From assembly GCF_009649815.1 (NCBI RefSeq), contig NZ_WJIC01000007.1:331119-395118 (forward strand): 64,000 nt of DNA, given 5' to 3'. Each line of letters starts with the position of its first letter. The first letter of the stretch is position 1. The notes below the pieces were generated by a model. The model was not told the DNA's origin, ran no database searches, and was given only the letters and a program-made list of their open reading frames with translations. Source of the DNA: Nocardia sp. SYP-A9097. Lineage in GTDB: Bacteria > Actinomycetota > Actinomycetes > Mycobacteriales > Mycobacteriaceae. Shown here one piece after another: positions 16,634 to 24,934 of the stretch. Made by a program: the position numbers and the translations under genes.

Positions 16634-18657
16634 GCGCTTACCCGCATCTCTTCGAACCCCTGGACCTGGGATTCACCACCCTGCGCAATCGCGTGGTCAT
16701 GGGTTCCATGCACACCGGTCTCGAGGACCGGGCCTGGCACACCAACCGGCTCGCGGCCTACTTCGCCGAACGCGCCAAAGGCGGTGTGGGCCTTATCATC
16801 ACCGGCGGTTACGCCCCCAACCGCACCGGCTGGCTGCTGCCGTTCGGCGCGAAGCTCACCAATAAGACCGAGGCGTACCGGCATCGCGCCATCACCAAGG
16901 CGGTGCACGCCGAGGGCGGCAAGATTGCACTGCAGATCCTGCACGCGGGCCGCTATTCCTATATGCCCGGCAGTGTTTCGGCGTCCTCGATCAAGGCCCC
17001 CATCAATCCGCTGCGCCCGCGCGCACTCTCGGGCAAGGGCGTCGAGCAGACCATCGACGATTACGCCCGCTGCGCCGAACTGGCCAAGTTCGCCGGCTAC
17101 GACGGCGTCGAAATCATGGGCGGTGAAGGGTATTTCATCAACCAGTTCCTCGCGCCGCGCACCAATAAGCGCAAGGACAAGTGGGGCGGCTCGGCGGAGA
17201 ACCGCCGCCGCATCGCGAGCGAGATCGTGCGCCGCGTACGCGAGGCCGTCGGCCCCGACTTCATCATCGTATTCCGTTTGTCCATGGCCGATTTCGTGGA
17301 GAACGGTCAGACCTGGGACGAGATCGCCGCTGTCGCACAGGATGTGGAGGCCGCCGGAGCGACCCTCATCAATACCGATATCGGCTGGCACGAGGCCCGC
17401 GTCCCCACCATCGTGACCTCGGTCCCGCGCGCGGCTTTCGTCGAGTGGACCGCCAAGGTCAAAGACATTGTCAGCATTCCGGTTTGCGCCTCCAATCGCA
17501 TCAATATGCCCGAGACCGCCGAGGAGATCCTCACCCGCGGCGACTCCGACCTGGTGTCGCTGGCCCGCCCCCTGCTCGCCGATCCCGAGTGGGCGCGTAA
17601 GGCGCAAGAGGCCCGCGTCGACGAGATCAACACCTGCATCGCCTGCAACCAGGCGTGCCTGGACCACGCCTTCGGGATGAAAACCGTTTCCTGCCTGCTG
17701 AATCCGCGCGCAGCCCACGAAACCGAACTGAAACTGCTCCCCACCCGCCGCACCCGCAAATTCGCCGTCGTAGGCGCGGGCCCCGCCGGCCTCTCCGCCG
17801 CGGTGAGCCTGGCTCAGCGCGGCCACCACGTCGACCTCTTCGAATCCGACGACAAGATCGGCGGCCAATTCGACATCGCCCGCCGCATCCCCGGCAAGGA
17901 GGAGTTCAGCGAAACCGTCCGCTACTTCACCCGCCAACTCGAAATCACCGGCGTCCGAGTACATCTCAACACCCGCGCCACCGCCGACCAGCTCATCGCC
18001 GGCGGCTACGACGAGGTCATCCTCGCCACCGGCGTCAAACCCCGCATCCCCAATATCCCCGGCATCGACCACCCCAAGGTCCTCACCTACGCCGAATTGG
18101 TCCGCGAGGGTAAGCCCGTAGGCAAGAAGGTCGCCGTCATCGGCGCGGGCGGCATCGGCTTCGACGTGAGCGAATTCCTCACCGTAGAAGGCCATCCCAG
18201 CCTGAAGCTCGACGAGTGGAAGGAAGAATGGGGCGTCTCCGACGACCCGAACACCCGCGGCTTCCGCACCACCCCCAAGCCCTCCCCCGCCGCCCGCGAA
18301 GTAGTCCTGTTGCAGCGCAAGGCATCTTCGTTCGGCAAGGACCTGGGCAAAACTTCCGGCTGGGTGCACCGCGCCGCGGTCAAGGCCAAGGGCGTGGAAC
18401 AGATCGGCGGCGTCAACTACGAACGCATCGACGACAAGGGCCTGCACATCAGCTTCGGCGAAAAGCGCCAACGCCCGACGATCATCGAATGCGACAACGT
18501 AATCCTCTGCGCCGGACAAGAATCCGTCCGAGACCTGGAGGAGCCGTTGAAATCGGCAGGCGTCCCAACCCACCTCATCGGCGGCGCCGACCTGGCTTCG
18601 GAACTCGATGCGAAGCGAGCCATCAACCAGGGCACCCGCCTGGCAGCGGCGCTGTGA
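16630..18657 (+). CDS. fadH: NADPH-dependent 2,4-dienoyl-CoA reductase-like flavoprotein
   Basis: 675-aa Old-Yellow-Enzyme/FadH family protein. Domains: N-terminal FMN TIM barrel (MGSMHTGLED, later DYARCAELAKFAGYDGVEIM), [4Fe-4S] motif CIACNQACLDH near residue 335, then FAD domain VGAGPAGLSAA near 380 and NADPH domain IGAGGIGFDV near 504. FadH reduces 2,4-dienoyl-CoA during beta-oxidation of unsaturated acids; relatives act on other enoates. ATG 16630 overlaps the padR stop. Coupled to a VOC protein downstream. Confidence 0.9.
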   Translation: MSAYPHLFEPLDLGFTTLRNRVVMGSMHTGLEDRAWHTNRLAAYFAERAKGGVGLIITGGYAPNRTGWLLPFGAKLTNKTEAYRHRAITKAVHAEGGKIALQILHAGRYSYMPGSVSASSIKAPINPLRPRALSGKGVEQTIDDYARCAELAKFAGYDGVEIMGGEGYFINQFLAPRTNKRKDKWGGSAENRRRIASEIVRRVREAVGPDFIIVFRLSMADFVENGQTWDEIAAVAQDVEAAGATLINTDIGWHEARVPTIVTSVPRAAFVEWTAKVKDIVSIPVCASNRINMPETAEEILTRGDSDLVSLARPLLADPEWARKAQEARVDEINTCIACNQACLDHAFGMKTVSCLLNPRAAHETELKLLPTRRTRKFAVVGAGPAGLSAAVSLAQRGHHVDLFESDDKIGGQFDIARRIPGKEEFSETVRYFTRQLEITGVRVHLNTRATADQLIAGGYDEVILATGVKPRIPNIPGIDHPKVLTYAELVREGKPVGKKVAVIGAGGIGFDVSEFLTVEGHPSLKLDEWKEEWGVSDDPNTRGFRTTPKPSPAAREVVLLQRKASSFGKDLGKTSGWVHRAAVKAKGVEQIGGVNYERIDDKGLHISFGEKRQRPTIIECDNVILCAGQESVRDLEEPLKSAGVPTHLIGGADLASELDAKRAINQGTRLAAAL

Positions 18658-19253
18658 TGCCAACCCTCACCCGCCTCGGGCTTCCCGGAACCGAACAAGC
18701 TTGGACAGCACTGGGTTTCACCGTCACGGACGGCGTAATCCAAATCGGCCAGGTCACCTGCACCCTGGGCGAAGCGGCCTGGGGCTTCGACGAAACCCAC
18801 TCCGCCCCGGAGATTCTCGGCGTCCCCTACCTGCCCGCCGATCCCGCCGAAAGCCCCGCGGCACCCAGCACGCCACACCCGAACGGCGTGACGACTATCG
18901 ACCACGTGGTCTACTGGATGCCAACTCTGGATGAGGGTGCCACGAATCTGACTGCCGTACTTGGCATTCCCCCACGCCGCCGCTTCTTCCCGCGTGGCCC
19001 CGAAGGTCCCGAGATGGCCTTCTACCGAGTAGGCGAACCCTTCATCGAGGCAGTCGGCTCCGGCCTGCCACCCTCCCTGGCAGGAGTCGCCTTCCTAACC
19101 CCCGACCTGGATGCGGCAGTCGCCGCCGTCAAAGCGGCAGGCGGCCCCATCGGCGACCCCCGCCCCGCAGTCCAAGGCGGCCGCATAGCGCCCGTCTGGC
19201 AGGGTCATCTGAAATGGGGCATCGCATTCATGGAACCGAAACCCCGGGGCTGA
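18657..19253 (+). CDS. VOC/glyoxalase-fold protein
   Basis: 198 aa from ATG 18657, overlapping the reductase stop by one base. The second half carries a clear VOC repeat (TTIDHVVYWMPTLDEGATNL, FYRVGEPFIEAVGS, GVAFLTPDLDAAVAAVKAAG), with H, E and possibly a C-terminal residue as metal ligands. The N-terminal half is a shortened VOC-like repeat. Likely acts on the same pathway as the FadH-like enzyme; substrate unknown. A small stem-loop overlaps the stop codon. Confidence 0.85.
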   Translation: MPTLTRLGLPGTEQAWTALGFTVTDGVIQIGQVTCTLGEAAWGFDETHSAPEILGVPYLPADPAESPAAPSTPHPNGVTTIDHVVYWMPTLDEGATNLTAVLGIPPRRRFFPRGPEGPEMAFYRVGEPFIEAVGSGLPPSLAGVAFLTPDLDAAVAAVKAAGGPIGDPRPAVQGGRIAPVWQGHLKWGIAFMEPKPRG

Positions 19254-19260
19254 AGCCCCG
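19245..19260 (+). terminator. stem-loop at the end of the padR operon
   Basis: CGGGGC-TGAA-GCCCCG, a 6-bp GC stem with a 4-base loop that includes the stop codon TGA (19251-19253), followed by AAAAG. Short but well placed. Confidence 0.5.
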
Positions 19261-19876
19261 AAAAGACAAGAGATACAAAGACAAAAGACTCAAAGACAAA
19301 AGCCGCCAGGACAAGAAGAGCGAAGAACAAGACCAAAAGAAACAAGACGAGAAAAAACAGGACAAAAACCCCACCCTCGACCTGGACATGCGATCACCGG
19401 GAAATGAGCGTGGTGTCGTGCGGCGTGTCGCACCGTGAGTTCCCGGTGATCGATCGTCCAATACCGAGAGGGTCTGTTTTGGTGTCTTTGTCTTTGGTCT
19501 TTGGGCTCGAGAAGGTGACCACGGCCCGTCCTCCGGTCGAGAACGGGACGATCCGGGCATAGTCCGGTAGCTCGAGTCGGGTACGGCAGGCGACGCGCCC
19601 AGCGATGCCTGCTTTGCCACGGAAATCGCAGGCACAAAATGCAACCGTCGCCGCATTGGGCGGCCCCGAACCGCGATCCGATCCCAGGGCATACCCGTGA
19701 TGCCCCAACCGATATGCCGCGTGTGCACCCACGGCGGTGTTTTGTCTTTTTCCCCGCCACAGCTGCACACTCGCCCGCCATACCTGCACACTCGGCGAGC
19801 ACCCTGCCGACCGGTAGGCAACTCCAACGCGCCGTCGCCGCCGCGACTCACCAACGAGTGGGTAGGGTTTGTGATC
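19254..19876. other. gene-free region with purine tract and large inverted repeat
   Basis: No supported gene in 620 bases. 19258-19370 is an A/G-rich tract of AAAGACAAA-like repeats on the plus strand, very unlike the surrounding GC-rich DNA. 19482-19500 holds TCTTTG repeats of the opposite sense. Between them a 13-bp perfect inverted repeat (19391-19403/19440-19452) encloses a 36-base loop with a smaller stem GTGCG/CGCAC. An 11-bp sequence CTGCACACTCG is repeated at 19763-19773 and 19784-19794. The cmrA promoter must lie near the right end. Confidence 0.6.
19391..19452. repeat. 13-bp inverted repeat forming a branched stem-loop
   Basis: CGATCACCGGGAA at 19391-19403 is the exact reverse complement of 19440-19452. 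The 36-base interior contains a second stem GTGCG-N6-CGCAC, so the transcript could fold as a two-tier hairpin. No gene overlaps it. Confidence 0.7.
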
Positions 19877-20671
19877 GTGAGCTTGCCTGCGCCTACCGCT
19901 GATAATCGTGCCGTCGTGACCGGATCCTCTTCGGGGATCGGAGTCGCACTCGCTGAGGAGCTCGCCTCACGCGGGTATTCGCTGATCCTGGTCGCGCGCC
20001 GCGAGGATCTACTCAACGAGCTGGCGAAGAAGCTGAGCGACCGGTATGGGATCACGGCCGAGGTGCGGGCCGTGGATCTGTCCAACCGGGAGCAGCGCGC
20101 GCCGCTGGCGAAGGAGCTCGCCGAGCGCGATATCGCGATCCTGTGCAATAACGCCGGAGTCGCCACGTTCGGGTCGCTGGCGAAGCTGGATCTGAATTAC
20201 GAGCGGGACATCATGGAGCTCAATGCCGTCGCCGTGCATGACCTGACGCTCGCGGTGCTGCCGAACATGGTGAAGCGGGGCAGCGGCGGAATCCTCGTGA
20301 CCGGTTCGGCCGCAGGCAATATGCCGATTCCGAACAATGCCACCTATGCCGCGTCCAAGGCGTTCACCAACACCTGGGCCGAATCGCTGCGCGGGGAGAT
20401 GAAGGAGCACGGCGTGCATGTCACGCTGCTGGCTCCCGGCCCCGTGCGCACCGACAATCCGGATCAGGACGAGGTCGGCAATAAGATTCCGGAGTTCATC
20501 TGGGTCACCGCCGCACACACCGCCAAGATCACCATCGATGCGCTCGCCCGCAATAAGATGCGCGTGGTTCCCGGCCTGATCAGCAAGGGCATGAGCCTGG
20601 CCGGGCAGTTCGGCCCGCGGTCCATCACCTCGCTCGTCGCGGGTGCGGCGTACAAGAAGCTCGGTAGCTGA
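19877..20671 (+). CDS. cmrA: CmrA-like mycolate reductase (SDR)
   Basis: 264-aa short-chain dehydrogenase that reduces the beta-keto group of the freshly condensed mycolate precursor. I choose GTG 19877 (AGGG at 19864-19867); GTG 19871 is possible. Motifs: cofactor loop TGSSSGIG, NNAG, catalytic Ser in TGSAAG, and YAASK (Tyr/Lys). The C-terminal stretch NKMRVVPGLISKGMS matches what I recall of M. tuberculosis CmrA (Rv2509). Its neighbours also follow the Rv2509-Rv2511 order, apart from one inserted gene. Supports a mycolic-acid-producing host. Confidence 0.88.
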   Translation: MSLPAPTADNRAVVTGSSSGIGVALAEELASRGYSLILVARREDLLNELAKKLSDRYGITAEVRAVDLSNREQRAPLAKELAERDIAILCNNAGVATFGSLAKLDLNYERDIMELNAVAVHDLTLAVLPNMVKRGSGGILVTGSAAGNMPIPNNATYAASKAFTNTWAESLRGEMKEHGVHVTLLAPGPVRTDNPDQDEVGNKIPEFIWVTAAHTAKITIDALARNKMRVVPGLISKGMSLAGQFGPRSITSLVAGAAYKKLGS

Positions 20672-20710
20672 CCGCATTCCGTCAAGATCGAGCGCCCAGT
20701 CGTAAATGGC

Positions 20711-20737
20711 GTGTAGCCGGGCATACCCCGGCTACAC
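20711..20737. terminator. hairpin between cmrA and lysA
   Basis: Perfect 11-bp stem (20711-20721/20727-20737) with loop CATAC, 40 bases after cmrA. No T run on either side, so it may stop cmrA transcripts inefficiently or act as a leader structure of the downstream gene. Confidence 0.5.
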
Positions 20738-20801
20738 GATCCGGCGTAGTCCTGAACTCGGCCCCGCATACGGAATAGCGGGGACGGACAACGGAGACAT
20801 C

Positions 20802-22148
20802 GTGACGCTGCTCGACATCTTCCCGTCGCTGCGGTCCGGGGGCATGGTTCCGCGCCTCGACCCGTCGGTATGGCCGAGTGAAACGCATTACGACGCCGAC
20901 GGCCGCATTACCGTCGGCGGAGTCGCACTGGCCGATATCGCCGACCGATACGGCACCCCCACCTATGTTCTCGACGAGACCGAAGTGCGCGCCCGCTGCC
21001 AGACGTACCGGCAGCGCTTCCCCGAAGCCGAAATCCTTTACGCGAGTAAGGCACTGCTCACTCGGGCCGTAGCCGAGTGGGTGACAGAGGAGGGTCTCTC
21101 CCTCGACGTATGCTCGGCCGGAGAACTCGCCGTCGCCCTGTCGTCCTGGGTGGACCCGCAGCGAATCATGCTGCACGGCAATGGAAAACCTTTCGCAGAG
21201 CTGGAGACCGCGATCAATTGCGGAGTGGGCCGCGTGGTCATCGACTCCCTCACCGAGATCACCCTTCTGTCAGCCCTGGCGAGCAAACCACAGCGGGTGC
21301 TACTGCGTGTGTGCCCCGACGTCGACGTACCCGGGCATCCGGCGGTGCGCACCGGCGTCGCCGACCAGAAGTTCGGCTTCACCATCGGCAGTCGCGCACT
21401 CGACGAAGCCGTGGAACGCACTGTGCGCCAACCCAATCTGAAATTCATCGGCCTGCACTGCCATATCGGTTCACAAATCCACGACGCCTTCCCCTACGGT
21501 GAGTCCGTGCGCCGCATGATCGGCGAAATGGCAAGAATTCGTGACGATTACGGCGTCACCCTCACCACTCTCGACCTCGGTGGCGGGCACGCGGTCGCCT
21601 ACCGCCCCGGCGACGCCGAAATGAATCTGCCCGAACTCGCCGACATCATCGAGGACTCCCTCGACGCCGCATGCGCCCGATATGGCTTCCCGCGCCCCAT
21701 GATTGCTCTCGAACCCGGCCGCGCCATCGTCGCCCGCGCCGGCATCACCCTCTACCGCGTACTGTCGATCAAGCACGTCGAAGGCGGCCACACCTACGTC
21801 ACCGTCGACGGCGGCATGAGCGACAACCCGCGCGTAACCCTCTACGGCGCCCGCTACGAAGCCGTAGTGGCCAACCGCCACCCCACCGGCCCGCACATGA
21901 CCGCCCATATCGCAGGCCGCCACTGCGAAGCCGGTGACATCCTCGCCACCGACATCCGCCTCCCCGCCGACCTACGCCCCGGCGAAGTCCTCGCCATGCC
22001 CTGCACCGGGGCCTACCACCACAGCCTGTCCTCGTCCTACAACGGCATCGGCCGCCCGCCGATTATCGCCGTCCGCGACGGCGGCACCCGAGAACTGGTG
22101 CGCCGCGAGACAATCGAGGATCTGATGCTCCGCGACATCGGCCGCTGA
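20802..22148 (+). CDS. lysA: diaminopimelate decarboxylase-family protein (LysA paralogue)
   Basis: 448-aa fold-type III PLP enzyme that would decarboxylate meso-diaminopimelate to lysine. I choose GTG 20802 (CGGAGA at 20792-20797). The PLP lysine is in YASKALLT, the HGNGK and LHCHIGSQ motifs follow, the glycine loop is LDLGGGH, EPGRAIV contacts phosphate, and CTGAYHHSLSSSYN is the substrate-side C-terminus. All expected catalytic residues are present. It sits inside an otherwise conserved cmrA/HerA/orn block, so it may be a second lysA or an orn/DAP/Arg decarboxylase subgroup member rather than the housekeeping gene. Confidence 0.82.
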   Translation: MTLLDIFPSLRSGGMVPRLDPSVWPSETHYDADGRITVGGVALADIADRYGTPTYVLDETEVRARCQTYRQRFPEAEILYASKALLTRAVAEWVTEEGLSLDVCSAGELAVALSSWVDPQRIMLHGNGKPFAELETAINCGVGRVVIDSLTEITLLSALASKPQRVLLRVCPDVDVPGHPAVRTGVADQKFGFTIGSRALDEAVERTVRQPNLKFIGLHCHIGSQIHDAFPYGESVRRMIGEMARIRDDYGVTLTTLDLGGGHAVAYRPGDAEMNLPELADIIEDSLDAACARYGFPRPMIALEPGRAIVARAGITLYRVLSIKHVEGGHTYVTVDGGMSDNPRVTLYGARYEAVVANRHPTGPHMTAHIAGRHCEAGDILATDIRLPADLRPGEVLAMPCTGAYHHSLSSSYNGIGRPPIIAVRDGGTRELVRRETIEDLMLRDIGR

Positions 22149-22155
22149 GAACCGC

Positions 22156-23919
22156 TCAGCGCTTGCGCGTGCCGAAGATGCTGCGACTGATCTCGCGACC
22201 GGCGACCGTGGCGGCCGAGCGCAGGAAGTTCTTGAAAGCGGTGTTGTTGACGATCTTCTCGGCCATGGACTCATCGACGGGTTCCGCTTTCGCGCGACCA
22301 CGTGCGGGCGCTTGCTCGGGAGCCTCCGCGGCCGCCTTGGCCAGCTTCTCGGTCAGGATCTCGTAGGCCGAGTCGCGGTCGATGGTTTGACCGTACTTGC
22401 CGTACAGGGTGGATTGCTGTGCGCGGGAACGTATTCCGTCATCGCCGATGGTGTCCATGAGCGAGCGCGGCGGTTGCATGCGCGCCCATGCAACGGGGGT
22501 CGGTGCGCCCTTCTCCGACAGCACCGTGACCACGGCCTCACCGATACCCAGTGAGGTCAAAGCCTTTTCGAGATCATAGGTGGCGGTCTTCGGATAAGTG
22601 CGCACCGTCTTCGACAGTGCCGCTTGATCTTCCGGCGTGAAGGCGCGCAGCGCGTGCTGGATACGCGCACCCAGTTGGGAGAGAACGGCATTCGGGATAT
22701 CCGTCGGCAACTGGGTGCAGAAGAATACGCCGACCCCCTTGGAGCGGATGAGCTTCACCGTCTGTTCGACCTGCTGCAGGAACGCCTTCGACGCTCCCGT
22801 GAAGAGCAGATGCGCCTCGTCGAAGATGAAGACCAGCTTCGGCTTCTCCATATCGCCGATCTCGGGCAGCGTCTGGAACAGATCCGCCAGCACCCACATC
22901 AGGAAGGTGGAGAACATCTGCGGGCGCGAAGCCTGCGCACCCAGTTCGAACAGCGTGATCACGCCCTGGCCACCGGCCGTGCGCATGAGATCGGCCGGAT
23001 CCAGCTCCGGCTCACCGAAGAAGGTGTCACCACCGTCGGCCTCGAGATTGATCAGGGCACGCAGGATCACTCCGGCGGTGGTCGCCGAGACGCCGCCGAT
23101 ACCCTTCAATTCCTCCTTGCCCTCCGGGCTGGTGAGGAATTGGATGACCGACCGCAGATCCTTCAGATCCAGCAGCGCGAGGCCGTTCTGGTCGGACCAG
23201 TGGAAGATCAGTCCGAGCGTGGATTCCTGAGTCTCGTTGAGCCCCAGCACCTTCGACAGCAGAATCGGCCCGAACGAGGTGATGGTGGCGCGAATCGGCA
23301 CCCCGATGCCCTCGGTGCCCAGTGACACGAACTCGACCGGGAATCCGCGCGGCGCCCAATCCGGGCAGCCGGTCTCCTGCGCGCGTGCGGTCAACTTGTC
23401 ATTGGACTGCCCGGGCTGCGCCAAACCGGAGAGGTCACCCTTGATATCGGCCACCACCACCGGCACACCCGCCGCCGACAACTGCTCGGCAATCCCCTGC
23501 ACCGTCTTGGTCTTACCGGTACCGGTCGCACCCGCGATGAGCCCGTGCCGGTTCATGGTCTTCATCGGAATCCGCACTCGCGCATCGGGATGCACCTTGC
23601 CGTCGACGATGACGGTGCCCAGCTCCAGCGCCAATCCCTCGAACGCGTACCCGGCCGCGATCTGTTGCGCCGCAACCTCATCCGGCGCTGCATCGCCACC
23701 CACAGCCGAATCGGATTCACTCGCAGTGGTTTTCGCCGCAGCACCGGTTTCAGCGGCGGCGGTGGGTGCCGCATCGCCCTTCGCGGCCTTGTCCGCAGCC
23801 TCCTGCTCCGCCGCTTCCTTCTCGGCCGCCTCCGCCGCCGCTACCGCCTCGGCCGCGATCCGCGCGGCCTCCTCCGCGGCCTTGCGTGCCGCCGCTGCCT
23901 TCTCCTGCGGGGTGGTCAT
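22156..23919 (-). CDS. HerA/DUF853-family P-loop ATPase
   Basis: 587 aa from ATG 23919 (GGAGGAAG upstream). The first 110 residues are an Ala/Glu/Lys coiled-coil and low-complexity segment. The ATPase has Walker A AGATGTGKTKT, Walker B KLVFIFDEAHLLF and a downstream STQL-like FFCTQLPTDIP strand. DUF853/HerA proteins are hexameric DNA translocases or helicases; the exact role of this mycolata member (Rv2510c-like) is not established. Convergent with lysA (7 bases between stops) and divergent from orn. Confidence 0.85.
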   Translation of the reverse strand: MTTPQEKAAAARKAAEEAARIAAEAVAAAEAAEKEAAEQEAADKAAKGDAAPTAAAETGAAAKTTASESDSAVGGDAAPDEVAAQQIAAGYAFEGLALELGTVIVDGKVHPDARVRIPMKTMNRHGLIAGATGTGKTKTVQGIAEQLSAAGVPVVVADIKGDLSGLAQPGQSNDKLTARAQETGCPDWAPRGFPVEFVSLGTEGIGVPIRATITSFGPILLSKVLGLNETQESTLGLIFHWSDQNGLALLDLKDLRSVIQFLTSPEGKEELKGIGGVSATTAGVILRALINLEADGGDTFFGEPELDPADLMRTAGGQGVITLFELGAQASRPQMFSTFLMWVLADLFQTLPEIGDMEKPKLVFIFDEAHLLFTGASKAFLQQVEQTVKLIRSKGVGVFFCTQLPTDIPNAVLSQLGARIQHALRAFTPEDQAALSKTVRTYPKTATYDLEKALTSLGIGEAVVTVLSEKGAPTPVAWARMQPPRSLMDTIGDDGIRSRAQQSTLYGKYGQTIDRDSAYEILTEKLAKAAAEAPEQAPARGRAKAEPVDESMAEKIVNNTAFKNFLRSAATVAGREISRSIFGTRKR

Positions 23920-24099
23920 CGCGCTTCCTCCGTCTGCTCTGCCAACTGCGACTGCTCCGGGAACTGTCCTGCCAACAAGCCGACCGCTTCGTACGCACGC
24001 GGATCCGCTGGGAACGATACTGCCCGGTCGGAACGCAAAGCGGCCCCGACGCGGCCGGGCGAAACGGCCGGTTACAACCAAACGTCTACTCTGACCACG

Positions 24100-24720
24100 G
24101 TGACCGATAAGTACGTGGTGTGGATGGATTGCGAGATGACCGGCCTACGCCTGGACAGCGACAAGCTGATCGAGGTAGCCGCACTCGTGACGGACAGTGA
24201 TCTCAATATTCTCGGCGAGGGCGTGGATATCGTCATTCACGCCGATGACGACGCACTGGCCGCCATGCCGCCGGTCGTCACCGAGATGCACGCCCGCTCC
24301 GGGCTCACCGAAGAGGTCCGCCGCTCCACCGTCACCATGGCCGAGGCCGAGCAGCAGATTCTGGAGTACATCAAGCAGTACGTGCCCACCCCGCGCACGG
24401 TCCCGCTGGCCGGTAACTCCATTGCCACCGATCGCGGTTTCATCGCCCGCGATATGGCAGCCCTCGACGCACACCTGCACTACCGCATGATCGACGTCAG
24501 CTCCATCAAGGAATTGGCGCGCCGCTGGTACCCGCGCATCTACTTCGGCCAGCCGGAGAAGGGCCTCGCGCATCGCGCGCTCGCCGATATCAAGGAGTCC
24601 ATCCGTGAACTCCAGTACTACCGCCGCACCGCTTTCGTCGCCCCGCCCGGACCCTCGACCGCGGAGATTGCCGCCGCCGCCGCCGAACTGAGCGAAAAAC
24701 CGACCGGAAATACCGCATAA
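24100..24720 (+). CDS. orn: oligoribonuclease
   Basis: 206-aa DEDDh 3'-5' exoribonuclease that degrades very short RNAs (nanoRNA) and pGpG. GTG 24100. Motifs: DCEMTGLRLDSDKLIE (first D and E), NSIATDRGFIARDM (second D) and HRALADIKESI (H and last D). Length matches the family plus a short C-terminal tail. It starts 180 bases from the HerA-like gene and is followed by tRNA-His, as in other Mycobacteriales. Confidence 0.96.
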   Translation: MTDKYVVWMDCEMTGLRLDSDKLIEVAALVTDSDLNILGEGVDIVIHADDDALAAMPPVVTEMHARSGLTEEVRRSTVTMAEAEQQILEYIKQYVPTPRTVPLAGNSIATDRGFIARDMAALDAHLHYRMIDVSSIKELARRWYPRIYFGQPEKGLAHRALADIKESIRELQYYRRTAFVAPPGPSTAEIAAAAAELSEKPTGNTA

Positions 24721-24787
24721 CCAGCCGATTAGGTACTCAGCGGCGGATCGCGATACGATCTACCGCGCCGGAAACACACCGGCAATG

Positions 24788-24863
24788 GTGACCGTAGTTC
24801 AGTTGGTAGAGCACCAGGTTGTGATCCTGGCTGTCGCGGGTTCGAGTCCCGTCGGTCACCCCA
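24788..24863 (+). tRNA. tRNA-His (GTG anticodon)
   Basis: Cloverleaf with acceptor GTGACCG/CGGTCAC, anticodon loop TTGTGAT closed by CAGG/CCTG, T arm CGGGTTCGAGTCCCG, and encoded CCA at 24861-24863. G24787 supplies the -1 G that pairs with the discriminator C24860, the identity element of tRNA-His. Terminator directly follows. Confidence 0.97.
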
Positions 24864-24865
24864 AC

Positions 24866-24911
24866 CAAGTCAGGCCCGAGGTTTTACACCTCGGGCCTGA
24901 CTTGTATTTTG
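24866..24911 (+). terminator. terminator of tRNA-His
   Basis: Perfect 17-bp stem (24866-24882/24888-24904) with loop TTTAC, followed by TATTTTG. A canonical intrinsic terminator starting three bases after the CCA end. Confidence 0.9.
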
Positions 24912-24934
24912 AGCACGACCCCGGGGGAAGTACC

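Noticed and set aside
16456..18663. 735-residue open frame on the minus strand
   Set aside because: Antisense to the FadH-like reductase; Gly/Ala/Asp-rich composition without any motif.
19228..20166. 312-residue minus-strand frame across the purine tract
   Set aside because: Low-complexity Ser/Leu/Arg sequence, no ribosome site, and it runs antisense into cmrA.
20672..20801. Riboswitch before lysA
   Set aside because: Only one simple hairpin is present, far too small for a lysine riboswitch.
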